NCBI GenBank assembly: GCA_949825045.1
Contig: OX463818.1
Location: 31,698,906-31,762,905, forward strand
Direction of reading: 5' to 3'
Source of the DNA: Argyresthia goedartella
Lineage: Eukaryota; Arthropoda; Insecta; Lepidoptera; Argyresthiidae
DNA length: 64,000 bases
The notes below the pieces were generated by a model. The model was given only the letters and a program-made list of their open reading frames with translations. It searched no databases and was not told the DNA's origin. Positions 50,251 through 61,800 of this stretch are shown in pieces; within the stretch, counting starts at the first letter, position 1; each line of letters begins with the position of its first letter. A program made the position numbers and the translations under genes.

Positions 50251-51025
50251 TTATCTTCTTGGGATGTTGTTGAAAGAAAGAACTTAGAGATAGCGTGATT
50301 TATTTCAACTTCCTTTGTCTACGATTAACAGATCGTACGGGTTGCAATTGTCAAAGTTTGTGCCGCTTAGGACAAAAAGTCTCCGATTTTATTGTTGTTA
50401 TTGTTCATCAGTGGAAGTCTTTTGTTAATTGCCTGTTTTCTGGAAGATGGTGAAATGATCCTTTTATGATGTGCAATTGTTGGCTGTTTCTCGCTATTCC
50501 TCAGAATATGCAGTTATGTAGTAGACGGGCTTGCATTATTGTTTTATTTTTGTGGGCTTGTCGGACCGGATAAAGTTAGAAATGGTTAAGTTTTGTTTTA
50601 CTGTTATTGGGTAGGTTCCTGCTTAGTTTTGTATTTAGGTATACCTATCTCCTACCTACTAGTAAGGCACTGTGCCTGTGGAATAGTTTGGAGTTGGCGT
50701 AGTAATTTGAAGCGAGCGTGGTATCTGTTTATGAAATGGTATTTAGCATTACGAAGGGGCCTTTTGATCTGAGTTAGGGCTATCATAATCGCAGCGATCT
50801 CACCGGGTTGTTGCTCAGCTAGTGAGACTCATTGCACTGATATCACCTACTTCAATTCACTTCATTAGTGCATATTAGTTAGGTCCTTGACTCGGGTCGA
50901 GGTTCAGTCCGTGAACAAGGCCCTAAAGATGAAGTACCCGGTTGTATCTGACCCGGCGGAGGGGGATGCATGTGTTTGTGGCGTGTGAGTGTATGTGTCG
51001 GTACGGTAAGTATCAAAGTCATTGG
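50251..51025 (-). other. Spacer between the two OTU units (5'-UTR-like)
   Basis: On the minus strand CCGGTGAGATCGCTGCGATT near 50800 resembles CTGGTGAGATCATTCCGATT near 52190, so this spacer is likely a second copy of the leader upstream of the first OTU ORF. A short open stretch (QQPGEIAAIMIALTQIKRP) is seen. Confidence 0.5.
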
Positions 51026-51610
51026 TCATCTTATCTTGAGTTGTGCATTTTGGGTAGGCCGGGGGAAGGTGTTTAGATTTACCGCTATCATATTATCTCT
51101 TTTTGGGGCGGGTGGAACTTGAGGGTACTTTGGTAGTCGCGCTGTATTTTGGTATGTTAAAAGTGAGATGCTGCGATGTAGATTTGACTGGTTGTTGATT
51201 ACGTTTTGGGGCTCTATTATGTATGCGCTGTCGTAGTGGCTGTCGGAAAAGGTCAAGTTGATAGTTCCGACTGCGTTATATTCTTGTTGGGGGCTATATA
51301 CGATTGATGGGCCATTTTGTTGATGGATCGCTACACTTATTACGTAGAACTCCGCGGCTGCTATGATAATTTCTTCACCTCCCCACGTGCCCTGTATGTG
51401 GAGATTTTTTATGTACTCAGTGAAAGCTTCTGCGTTTGGTGCGTCGATCGCAAGTTTGATGCGTGGATAATTGCTGTTAGCTTTTACGTATCTAGCTAAG
51501 TCGCTTCTGATGTGGGTATGGTTGAATGTCGCTCCAAACAGATGGCTGATTTGGTTTGCAATTGCATGGAACAGGCAGTTTCCATCTCTGGGCATTGGTA
51601 GAGTTTCCAT
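51026..51610 (-). CDS. OTU-family cysteine protease domain of a LINE, first copy
   Basis: 194 codons, open. METLPMPRDGNCLFHAIANQ gives the OTU signature D-G-N-C-L-F with nucleophile Cys13. GTWGGEEIIIAAAEFY near residues 74-89 is the conserved G-x-W-G-G region. SDSHYDSAYI near 123-132 has the catalytic His. Ends in an Asn/Pro/Gln-rich tail. OTU domains occur in several insect LINE groups at the N-terminus of the polyprotein. The ATG at 51608-51610 precedes the motif by only 9 residues, so little is missing. All key residues are present, so it may still fold. Confidence 0.75.
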   Translation of the reverse strand: METLPMPRDGNCLFHAIANQISHLFGATFNHTHIRSDLARYVKANSNYPRIKLAIDAPNAEAFTEYIKNLHIQGTWGGEEIIIAAAEFYVISVAIHQQNGPSIVYSPQQEYNAVGTINLTFSDSHYDSAYIIEPQNVINNQSNLHRSISLLTYQNTARLPKYPQVPPAPKRDNMIAVNLNTFPRPTQNAQLKIR

Positions 51611-52640
51611 TGTGAGATATTACTACATGAGAAAGCCTCGTGGTATTTTAGCTAATATGAAAGTGTGTGTGTGAGTTGTTTCTAAGAGGTGTACGGCCGG
51701 TATGATGAGAGACGCTGTTTGGCTTTTTACGATCTATTTTTATTCTAATGTTTCCCGGTATTTCCAAGATGGGCTGATACCATAGAATGGGTGCCAGATG
51801 TGTGAGGGAACGTTGTGAGCCTTTTGTGCTTCGAAGCTTTTTCAATTGTTCCTAAATAGCAGTCAATTGTTTTGTCTAGTTTCTGGGAGTTTGGTGAGAT
51901 GGCCTTTTTATGGTATGCACTTGTTTAGTTTTTGTTTATTGTCGGGTTTAGTATATTTGCAGTTTAGCTACATAAAAACAATTCTAGGATTGTTAAGTTT
52001 TGGGTTGGCTTATTCACAGAGTTTCAGGGTTTAGTGGATGGTTATTGTTAATGACTGTTTTGAACGGTTTTTCGAAGATGAGGAGAATATAAATCTCGAG
52101 GAGAATTATCTCGAATTTATTTTCAGGCAAAGTCCTGAGAGAAATAAAGTTAGAGGTAGGTAATCACTATCAATGATGTCCTAATCGGAATGATCTCACC
52201 AGGTTGGTATGTTTAGCGGCGGTGGTGGTGGAGGCAGTAGCGTTGAGGGTGTGTTGCGCAGGCGTCGCTCGCTGCCGGCCTGTCGCTGCGTGGCTCAGAC
52301 GTGCACCTGGCCTAGAATAAATTCTAGGGCTTGCACAGATGGGATGCCTAAGAGTATCGCATAGTACTCTGGGCATTCATTACACTTGACCGCACTAGTA
52401 TCATCACAATCACTGAAATGCGTGGTATTGCACAGATGGGGTGCCTAGATGGATCGCGCACATTCCCCAGGTAACCCTTACAGTAACACGCGGTATAAGC
52501 CAGCCTATAAGCCAGGCTCGTTTTTGGGCCTCCGGAGGCAGAACAAAAGGCGCGCGCCGGGGATGAAAACTTGTTTGTTTAAATGCGTTTGGGAGATCTC
52601 GGGGGGACACGTCCGTTCGGTCCGGCAACACAAGACTCTC
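51611..52640 (-). other. 5' UTR of the OTU LINE
   Basis: No coding frame in the minus direction is convincing. It contains a GC-rich stretch (52200-52330) and a direct repeat of TTGCACAGATGGG.TGCCTA at 52334 and 52430. An internal TATA-less promoter would be usual here but is not shown. Confidence 0.5.
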
Positions 52641-52667
52641 TTCACATCTTAATTACCATACAATAAT
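52641..52667 (+). repeat. Right copy of the 27-bp direct repeat (OTU LINE target duplication)
   Basis: Exact copy of 39796-39822. Confidence 0.8.
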
Positions 52668-52689
52668 AATAAAAATTGTAATAATATTG

Positions 52690-53945
52690 TTTAATTTGTT
52701 ACAGGTGTATCAGAAAAAAAAATACGTCTGCAATATTACAAAGGAACATAATGTTGCTGCATCCCAGTCCCTGGATGTGAAAAATGGTGTCGCCTGGTAA
52801 AAAAAAAAACAGAAAGAAATTGATTGACATGGATGACTTTGACTACTGCGCAATTCGTCATAAAATAAAACAATTTTACACAGTAAAAAAACAAGTACCT
52901 ACCATAAAACACGCTGTGGATGGAACTAAAAAGAGACGTAAATTTTACGTACAGTCGAACATCTCTGAGGCTTATACTTTATACTTTATTGCACAAAAAC
53001 AGAAGATACAGATACAAAAAAATGGAAACTAGGTGTACAAAGGCGAGCCTATCCTAAAAACGATAGGATATAAATTTTGAAAGTGTCAATCAAAGCGAAA
53101 CGTTTTAATGGAATGTAATATATTATAATAAGATTACGTAAAAATAGATTAGATCAACGCCCAATTGTCTATCTTAATGAAACGTATATGAATGCGTCAT
53201 ACCACCTGAAAAGTTGTTGGCAGGGGCCTATCCAACCAGGTATTCTTACTTCGGACATCGTTGGAGCAAGCTGGTTAATAGCTCATGCAGGAGGCAAGAA
53301 AGGATTTGTACCGAATGGATTATTAATATTTAAATCTAAATCATTAATGTCATCTGACTATCATGACGATATTAATGCTAAAAACTTTACGCGTTGGATG
53401 AAGGAAAAGATCACTCGAAATCTAGATCCTGAGACGATAGTAGTAATGGATAATGCATCTTACCATTGTACCAATAGATCGACATAGCAACAACAATGAG
53501 CAATCCTAAAGCAGAACTTTAAGCCTATACAAACATTTGTACTATCATCTATGCTGGACGAAGCCACAATTATTTCAAGTGATAAAAGAGACCAAGGGGC
53601 AGCCTGTGTACATAATTGAAGATTTATTGAATCAAAGCGGCCATGAAGTTGTTAGGTTTCCCCCGTATCACTGTGACTTGCACCCCATATAAAAGATATG
53701 GGCCATAATGAAGAGACGAGTTGATGTCAACAATGTTAGTACATAAGACAGAAAGGTTGACTGAAAATGCTTTTGCGACAATTTCGGTAGATGAATGGCG
53801 TAATGTTTGCAAACATGTTGAAAAAATCAAAGACCAATATTACACTTCTAACCATCTCATAGATGTCGAATTTGAAAAGTTTATAATATCAGTCAATAGC
53901 GACAGTGATACTGATTCTGATACTTTTGATTTAGGAGAAGAGGCC
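52690..53945 (+). pseudogene. DDE_3-type transposase, second exon and remainder
   Basis: TTTGTTACAG/GTGTATCAG at about 52692-52703 is a good 3' splice site. Then VSPGKKKNRKKLIDMDDFDY (52787), FYTVKKQVPT; an intrusion with TTTATTGCACAAAAACAG interrupts at about 52920-53110. The core resumes as RPIVYLNETYMNASYH (first acidic residue is N-E here), GFVPNGLLIFKSKS, YHDDINAKNFTRWMKE, TIVVMDNASYHC (Asp) and, after shifts, VVRFPPYHCDLHPI with TAA in place of the catalytic Glu. The C-terminus (ERLTENAFATISVDEWRNVC) ends at 53948 in an Asp/Ser-rich tail. Dead gene. Confidence 0.75.
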
Positions 53946-53948
53946 TAA

Positions 53949-54129
53949 ACTTTGGATGGACACATAGATGGAGTCACACCTTTAATCACAGATCCTCTAA
54001 TCGACCATAATTATTTTATAGCCACACGTTCAATCACAGATCCACCATTATTATTATTAAATATAATAATACATATAATATATTAATGTTTTATAACATG
54101 AATTTCATTTTAATATCCTATATTTTCCA
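53949..54129. other. No feature recognised
   Basis: AT-rich; presumably the 3' end of the DDE_3 element. No inverted terminal repeat was confirmed. Confidence 0.4.
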
Positions 54130-54660
54130 GCTTGTCCGGATATTTCAATAAAATGATTACTGGCAATACCAAAGAAAACGCCTCGCGCCGACATACCTAT
54201 TTAAGTGCAAACATAGCTGGCGACCACTCTACCTGTCTTGATAATGTGTTCTGTTATTGGGACCCTATAGAAAAAAGTATTATTAACTCGCGTCAATCAG
54301 ATCATAGAGGTCAAAGGTAGGAGTTTCATAAATCATATTCAGAAAATAAAAATAGAAACCAGAGCCATCACTACTAGTCCATTCTAAAAGTACCAAAATA
54401 TTCTACTTCATAAATTGCCTGTTTACGATTGTAATTTTAACGACCCGAATAATTTATATCAAGATTTTTTTTCTTTGGTAAGCGAAGAATTTTAGTTTAT
54501 ATTTAAAATTGATACGAAAGAAAATAATACTAGATTTATGTTCATTGTTATGTTGTGGATTAGCAGAGACAAACTTTTTGAACTTTATGAACAAAGAAAT
54601 ATGACAAATAGTGGCAGGTTTAAAGAATATCTCAAATACTCCAAAACTTTCAAAATTTAA
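54130..54660 (+). pseudogene. Decayed LINE endonuclease and linker
   Basis: Reads CLDNVFCYWDPIEKSIINSR, then QSDHRGQ (SDH box), NLYQDFFSLVSEEF and DKLFELYEQRNM...YLKYSKTFKI, paralleling the LINE at 13570-16610 (CLDNVFCDY, SDHSGQ, LYDLYEQK). Several stops. Followed by a (TAC)n run at about 54662-54682. Confidence 0.65.
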
Positions 54661-54685
54661 TTTTACTACTACTACTACTACTTAA

Positions 54686-55189
54686 AGCTACCGCAGTATT
54701 TTGCCCTGATATTCAATTGCCTGATAGCTTCTTTTAATCTGACATCACAAGGTCGTCCTGTAAACTCCTGTCTCGCTTGATCACGGTAGGGTTACCTACG
54801 TGCGATTTGTGGTCGTGAATTTTAGTCCACTCTGTTCAAGAGAGGTGTTATTAGTACTTACTCAGGCTATTGGCATATTCTAAGGCTAGGTAGGTACCTA
54901 CCTCCTTACTTATGTAATTGTCTTTTCTTTATTCTGGGTCTAAAGTGTTAATGTTTAGGTAAAGAAAAAGGTATTCAATTAAAAAGAAATCGAATTTTAT
55001 TTGCGAACAATTTCTTTATACACCTTATTTCTTAGGCACTTAAGTCATTGTTTTTGCAAAAATCACAGAAAAGTTGCTTATGAGGAGCGGCTAGCGCGCG
55101 ACGCAACTAGGAGCCAAGCGAGCGGCAACCTAACTGACATCCCGAACGTCGGTTTGGCCGGTCGAACGTATCTAAACTGTTGAGTGAGA
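54686..55189. other. Non-coding, contains a fragment of the 33776-35907 element
   Basis: AGCTACCGCAGTATTTTGCC at about 54687 is the same block as in both arms of that element (33870 and 35806). The remainder shows nothing. Confidence 0.5.
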
Positions 55190-55345
55190 CCCCTTGCTAT
55201 AACAAAATACCGGAAGAGATATTAAATTTGACACAGAAGAAATTTAAAGGCATTGTTAAAAACACATTATTATAACAAAACATATTATAGGTTAGATGAT
55301 TACTTTAATGACAAAGAGGTATGGAGCGCTGATTTTCCAGCGCAT
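55190..55345 (+). pseudogene. LINE ORF2 C-terminal fragment
   Basis: CYNKIPEEILNLTQKKFKG, then YYRLDDYFNDKEVW after a shift, matching YYNKIPLEILKLPFEQFK and YYNVQDYLNDGSVW of the LINE at 13570-16610. Possibly the same decayed copy as 54130-54660. Confidence 0.65.
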
Positions 55346-55756
55346 TATAAGACTACGCACACGATTGTAACACAAGACCTATTCTTGAAAAAAAAAGAAA
55401 CAGAAAAGAAAAGTAGGCCGTGTTGCAGTGTACGAGTTTCTTGCGCCGCTTCTTCTCCGCTGCCATAACACTTTCCGAAGCGTTAGTAGTTTTTCTTGCA
55501 TACAGATTCAAATGACGTTCAAAAAGTGTTCGTAAGAATCTACTTTGAATAAAAAAAAATGAAGTTTGAAGTTTTACAAACACGAGTGAGTTGGCAACAC
55601 TCTCTCTTGTTTCTTTCTAGTTTTCTACATAATAATAATCTGTGGTTTCTTTCGGCAATCGTTTGATTTGATTTGATTCATGGAATGTGAAATAGAAATT
55701 ACTCTTTAAACTTACTTTTATTTAGCACACAAACAAGTGCATTTGATCAAATTAAT
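55346..55756 (+). promoter_or_regulatory. Upstream region of the nucleoporin gene
   Basis: No recognised promoter element. The start codon at 55757 is preceded by AATTAAT; the transcription start cannot be placed. Confidence 0.3.
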
Positions 55757-55842
55757 ATGACAATGTCCTTCTCGTTCGGGACCCCAACAAGTGCACCTGC
55801 TACATCAGGACTTACAAGTGGGTTTAGTTTCGGCGCCGCCAA
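55757..55842 (+). CDS. Nup58: Nucleoporin exon 1
   Basis: Codes MTMSFSFGTPTSAPATSG through TSGFSFGAA. Ends AA/GTAAGT. Start at the first ATG; a second ATG two codons later (55763) is also possible. Confidence 0.75.
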
Positions 55843-58800
55843 GTAAGTCCGACTTATTAGGTACTCTTTTTCCATGCCACATTGAGAACGAGGAACTTGG
55901 GAAGAGCTATCGTTTGACTGGAATATTCCTTTTATCACGTTAACCTGTCAATTTTTTGCTCACATATAAACATAACCTACAAATTTACTTACCCTGTTGT
56001 CTGTTAATGATTTCAGACCTGCAACACCAGGTTTGGGTTCAACTCCGTCAACTTTCGGAGGTCTGTTTGGGTCTCCGGCGAGTTCAGCCCCTGCTTTTGG
56101 CTGCACCACCATGCCTGCTTTTGGCGCCACATCAACCCCTGCATATGGGGCTACAACAACGCCAGCATTCGGCGCTACTTCAAGCCCAGGTTTTGGTGCT
56201 GCAGCACCATCGTTTGGAACAACTACACCAGCTTTTGGTGCCACCACAGCCTCCTCATTTGGGACTACTTCAGCTCCTGCGTTTGGTACAACTACCACAC
56301 AATCTGTTGGGGCCGGTCTCGCGGCTGGAGGACTTAATTTCGGTGCTAACTCAACGGCTCAACCAGGTGAAACAATACCTCTGACCAATTTTTTTAAATT
56401 ATGTTTATTTCTTTTAAGCCTGTTGCCAAACCTCAATGTCAGTGAGTGATTTATCAGAGACAGTGTTGTGTCAATCTTCAGCAGCAACATCATGCTCAGC
56501 CAACATGGACCCACTACTCGGCACAGGGCCTATATATTCTCTGTAGAGCTAATCATCATGGTTCTGTGCATATAGCATCCAGCAAGATCCCATAAAGTTG
56601 ATGTATCAATCTTAAAGGAAAAGGCCATTCCACCTTTAGTGGGGATGTTAATGAGTTTAAATTGTTTAGAATGAACCTCTGCTAGCTGTGATATTGCAGA
56701 AACTCGAATGTTATAAGATTTATTTACGTTATTTATTTCGTTGCATGTTCCAGGTTTAACATTCGGTACCCCAGCCTCGCAAGGGTTGTCTGCTACATTC
56801 CCACAAACTAACACTCTATTTGGTAAGTTTTCCCTGCAAAGGTAAAAAATACTTGCATACTTCATACATGGTCAATATTTCCTTTTCACCTTCCTCCATT
56901 GAATCTTTTTCCAACATTACAGGCCAAGATCCCGGTTTCCCCAACATCCCGTTAACTCAATCCCTACAAATGCTCCCTACTACAAGGACATATCATATCG
57001 TAGAACCGAAGCCTCAGTTTTGTCTTACTTCGAGATACAAATGTTTGAATGCCACCAGAGATAAATATAACAGGATTATGCCAAGTTAGTAGTGTAATGT
57101 GTCAGAACCTCAGTCGGCCTTATAGAGTAAAGATATGATAGTCATATTATTAACTGAACTGCCCTATAAGGAAAAAGGTGAATCAAAAACCCCACAAAAT
57201 CAATAATTTTTCTAACAATTCATGTTCAAAGAAAAAGGAGTTTTTTGAGTGAGGCTTAAATCTGTCTGCTAAACGATTTTCGGCAGATTAATTTATCATA
57301 TAAATCCTGTTTTGTTTCAGGTTAATTTTGCTTTACTCAAGCATTTTTCTTGCCCAGCTTGTAAATATGCATTATGAAACTTGAATTTGTTTTAATGCTT
57401 ATATGTATATATTGTACCTCTTCAGGTGGCGCTGGCACAGGCAGAATTGGGACAAATCTTGGTGGTACACAACTGGCATCGTCAGGTATTTGTATCTTTT
57501 GTTTGTATCTTATGTATTGTTATAGTAGTTTCCTGTGAATTATAGGTAAACGGATTTGAACTACCTACATTAAATTTAAACTATTTTATTTTATTTTTAT
57601 TTAATTAACATTGGAAAACCAACTGCTATCTTTAAATTAACAATAGGAATCTTATATAAAAACAAAAAAGCCAATTATAGGTTTTCGCCGACAAAAGGAC
57701 ACAATAAACAAATAAAACAGTTAAAGCACTCTTAAATAACAGAATTGGTTCTCATTATACATAGCCCTATACGTTGTAAGATGTCATGCAGTAACAAGTC
57801 ACATTAAAAACGAAAAAATTAATAAATAACAGAAAGTCGAAATACTTAGCCATTCTAGTCATAGAAAAAGTCTCGGTATAGTGATCTCCTCGCTGGATTA
57901 ACACCAGTGTTAAACAGGTCAAGATCAATATCTCCGCACATATTGTTGAATCTCTGACAAGCACGCCAGAGGATCGTATTTTGTCTGTAGTTAGTTTTTG
58001 ACTTAGGGAGCGAGAACAGCGCATTATGACGCAATAGCCGGGGCGCTGTAAATGATAATTGAGCAAGTAAATCAGAGCTATCAATGACATTAGAGGTAAA
58101 TTCGAGAAGGAATATAACTACAAACTTAACATAACAACTGATAATAATAATAGAATAAGAAATTGTAAGCAATGTTCAAAATACATTCCGCTGCATTTTT
58201 ATTTCCATCAAATTGTTAAATTTAATTGCATGAGTGTGTATCAAACCTCCATACTTATCTGGTTAATCATATCTCGTTTCAGTGGCCCCGAGTTTGGGAT
58301 TGGGCGGTAGTTCCACTAGTGCAGGCATTGGCGTTACCAACACTACTCAGTCTGGCGATGGCAAAAGTAAGTGCACCTACACTAGGGTTGCCATACATCC
58401 CGGTACGCCGGGACATGTCCCGGTTTGAAGCATGGTGTCCCGGCGTCCCGGCCGATAAGCAAATTGTCCCGGTTTAAAAATTATAGTTATTTAATAAAGG
58501 GCTGGACTTGGTAAACAGTAATATATCTCCAATAAACGCGCTCTAACTAGCTAGGCTAATCGTACGTGGATAGAAAGACGTAAGCGCTGACACTTGTTCG
58601 TTCACGTTTCACGAATTTACGTTTGGCACGCTATCAAGCTCACTATGTGACTTAGAGATGTTTGATACAAGATCGATTTTTCTAATGTATTGATATTTTA
58701 TATCGATTTTATACATCCAGTTGATACCTGGTATCGATACTTCTTGAGCGAAATCGACCTAAGAAGCGTGAAAATTAAAAAAAAATCGAATATTATTATG

Positions 58801-61800
58801 TAAAAAATATTAATCACGTTATACAGTTAACATAATCGCGATAAATAAAACTCTTTAATGATAAGGAACTTGATAACACTTTAGTTTCAGTTTTTTTAAT
58901 AAAATACTTCTGTAAAATTAAGTAAATTTGCGCGTGTAAAACTAGATTCAGGGATATAGGGAACACTGTCCCACACTGTCACGCACACTATCGTACACTA
59001 TCGGGCGCTCTCGCTCATTCGGCTTGCGCTCGGCTCAGGTCGGCGACAGTCGAGTCGGGAGCGCAATTTGTGACTTCGTTTGTTTATATTTAGCCATTTT
59101 CATTCGGTTGTTTTGCAAATCTGTGGCTGTGTTATAATACCTTTTGTAGAAGAAACATGTTTTCTATCTAAACGTTTGGCAGTTATTTTCTGTGTCAACA
59201 AAAAGCGGCAACAATTAGGTTAAGAAACTTCCTTACCGCTGGATTTTATATTTGTTGATTAATTTATTATATTTTGTAATAAGAATAAGACAAAAATGCC
59301 ATGCATAAATGAGGATATTTGATGATTATATTTTGTGTCAATTTAAAAAATAACGATGCCATGGATAGATGAGAATGTTATATTTAATTTTGTTGATTAT
59401 ATTTGGGGTTTATTAAAAAAAATAGATTGTGATAATTTTATGTTTGTTGATTACATAGTGTGCTAATTAAAAAAATGTTGACAGATAGGTACTTACTTTA
59501 GTTAATGTTGATTTCGTAAAAATATTTTTTTTTATCAATATTTTGTAACATTATCAGAACTATTGAATTGGCATTGAATGGCTGTGTTAAAAGTTGTTCT
59601 GTGTTTAGGCAAGGACTAAACCTTTAAAGTTACCTATTGTTGTAATAAAAGTTCCGTTTTTTCTACCTTTACTAGTTTTTCTTGAAATGTCCCGGTCTGA
59701 GTCCTCACACTTATGGCAACCCTAACCTACACTGACGTCATTATCAACAGCCTGTGTGGAAACCCACTGGTTAGTAAAGAGCTCATCGTCTACACGCCAT
59801 TGAACTCGGTCCTGTGTGTTTCACATTATCTGTTTTCCTGCAAACCTTGCTGTGTCGCCGGATCATCTGGTCGGCTGTCCGCTGACTTAACTTTCGCCTC
59901 CTCTTGGCTGTCTCTCGGATATTAATCTGGCCCTTCTGCCGGGATCGTGTGCGGCGACACTTACAGACACTTTCCCAGTGATACAATCTCATTCCACTCT
60001 CATAATATTTTCTGTATCTTCAGAAGCTGATATTATTAAGGCATCATTTTATCATCAAAATATTCGTGGCATGAGAACCAAGACTAGTGATTTTTACTGT
60101 AATGTATGCCTAAACTCCTATGATATCATAGCAATAACGGAGTTTTGGCTTCTAGACAGCATCTCGAATAATGAATTATTTGATGAGCGTTATATTGTAT
60201 GGCATAGGGATCGGAATTATATTGCTACAAAACAAAAGTTGGGAGGGGGTGTGTTGCTGGCTGTACGTAACGAGTTTTCAGTGGTGGAGCGACCCGAGTG
60301 GCGCTCATCAGCCGAGGATATATGGATAACTGTAACCTTAGGTACCGGCCGATCGCAAATAAAAACGCATATTTGCACCGTCTACATGTGTAAGGAAAAT
60401 AAAGGAAATTCATTTACTAGTCAAATTTCGAACTTCAGTGCCTCCTTAATAGCAGTTTATTATATATATATATATATATATATAGAGTGGGTTTATGAAA
60501 CGAGCCGAAGGCGAGTTTCATAATAATATCACTCGAGAGTTTTAATGCCTAATTATGTACAGTTACATACACTAGTTTATCTACACACTCTCTTTGATGT
60601 GTTCAGGAACCGCATGTTTGACCGGCATTGTGGCTCTGCAGTTGTTTAGCTTGTTCTTTAGTACCAACTTCACGCAGGCGGGCGTCGGCGTTCGAAATTG
60701 TAATTTTTCAGATAAGAAATGAGTTTTTACCAAGTAGTTTAACATTATGCTGATCGTAACGTGCGGTTTTTGTACGCAGTAAAGAGGGTTTATGATACGT
60801 GTGTAGATAAATAATATTATATTGAATAATCCTCTTGACAAATTTCTCATATTAGGTGACTTTAACTTATCGAATATTAGTTGGTCCAAGCAATTTAACT
60901 GCAAGGAACTAACGCCGGATGGGCTAGCTGGCGAATATAAAATGGAATTCATAGAAGTACTTAACTGTTGCAATTTAAAGCAATTCAATAGTGAACTTAA
61001 TCATAACCAAAAGATACTGGATCTAATAATTTCTAACGATAATATCGTAGTGAGTGCGGCGGCCTATCCGCTCTTACCAGAGGACCCTCATCATGTGTCG
61101 CTGTGCATCTTAGTCCATTTTGCTACCTACTCGGATCTGCCACAAGAAACTAGAACTAAATACATATACTCACGCGGTGATTGTACATCAATTAGGTCGG
61201 AATTGAGTGCAGTTGACTGGCATAAATTATTAGACAGGGATCTTCTGGATGACGCCGTCGCCCAATTCTATTGTAAACTTCACGCATTCCGCGATGTTTA
61301 CATTCCAAGTAAGGTGTGTCGCCCTAACCACTACCCGCCCTGGTATACTTCTGCATTAGTAAAAGTATTAAAGGAAAAATACAAATATCATAAAAAGTAT
61401 AAGACCTACGGCAACCTTTCCGACTATGAATCATTTGCCTTCTTGCGTACCAGAGCTAAAACATTAGAGCGGGAATGCTACCACGCTTATATTGATAAAA
61501 TTGAGTCAAACATACTCAAAAACCCTAGATTATTTTGGGCATTTGTCAAAAGTAAAAGAGTAAGCAATAATTACTCGAATGCAATGACATACGGTGTGAG
61601 GTGTGCTAGCTTTGGTGATAAATAGCCGACTTATTTTCTGACTACTTCCACTCCACCTTCTTGGAAACCTCTTTGAATGCCAACCATTTGTCTTATAATG
61701 AACATAGTAAATCGGCGGAGATAGGGTCTATATCCATTGAAAAAACCACGATTTTAAGGCATCTCAAAGGATTAGACCTCAACAAATCCGGCGGACCCGA

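Larger units (their letters stand above)
39823..52640 (-). mobile_element. LINE with OTU protease domains, split by a BEL/Pao element
   Basis: An exact 27-bp direct repeat flanks the whole stretch, the size expected of a LINE target duplication. Minus-strand order: 5' UTR (52640 to about 51620), OTU ORF (51610-51026), a second UTR-plus-OTU unit (to 49661), the start of an endonuclease (ATWNVRG, 42323-42237), remains of a C-terminal RT region (twice, 40085-41248), 3' UTR, and a GAATGAAT-type tail at 39823. Without the BEL insertion the element is about 5.5 kb, and most of the endonuclease and RT have been lost. It lies in the intron of a DDE_3 transposon. Confidence 0.7.

Noticed and set aside
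55956..56384. A Leu/Gln-rich + ORF in another frame of nucleoporin exon 2
   Set aside because: The alternative frame of an FG-repeat exon stays open by composition; the spliced frame is the real one.
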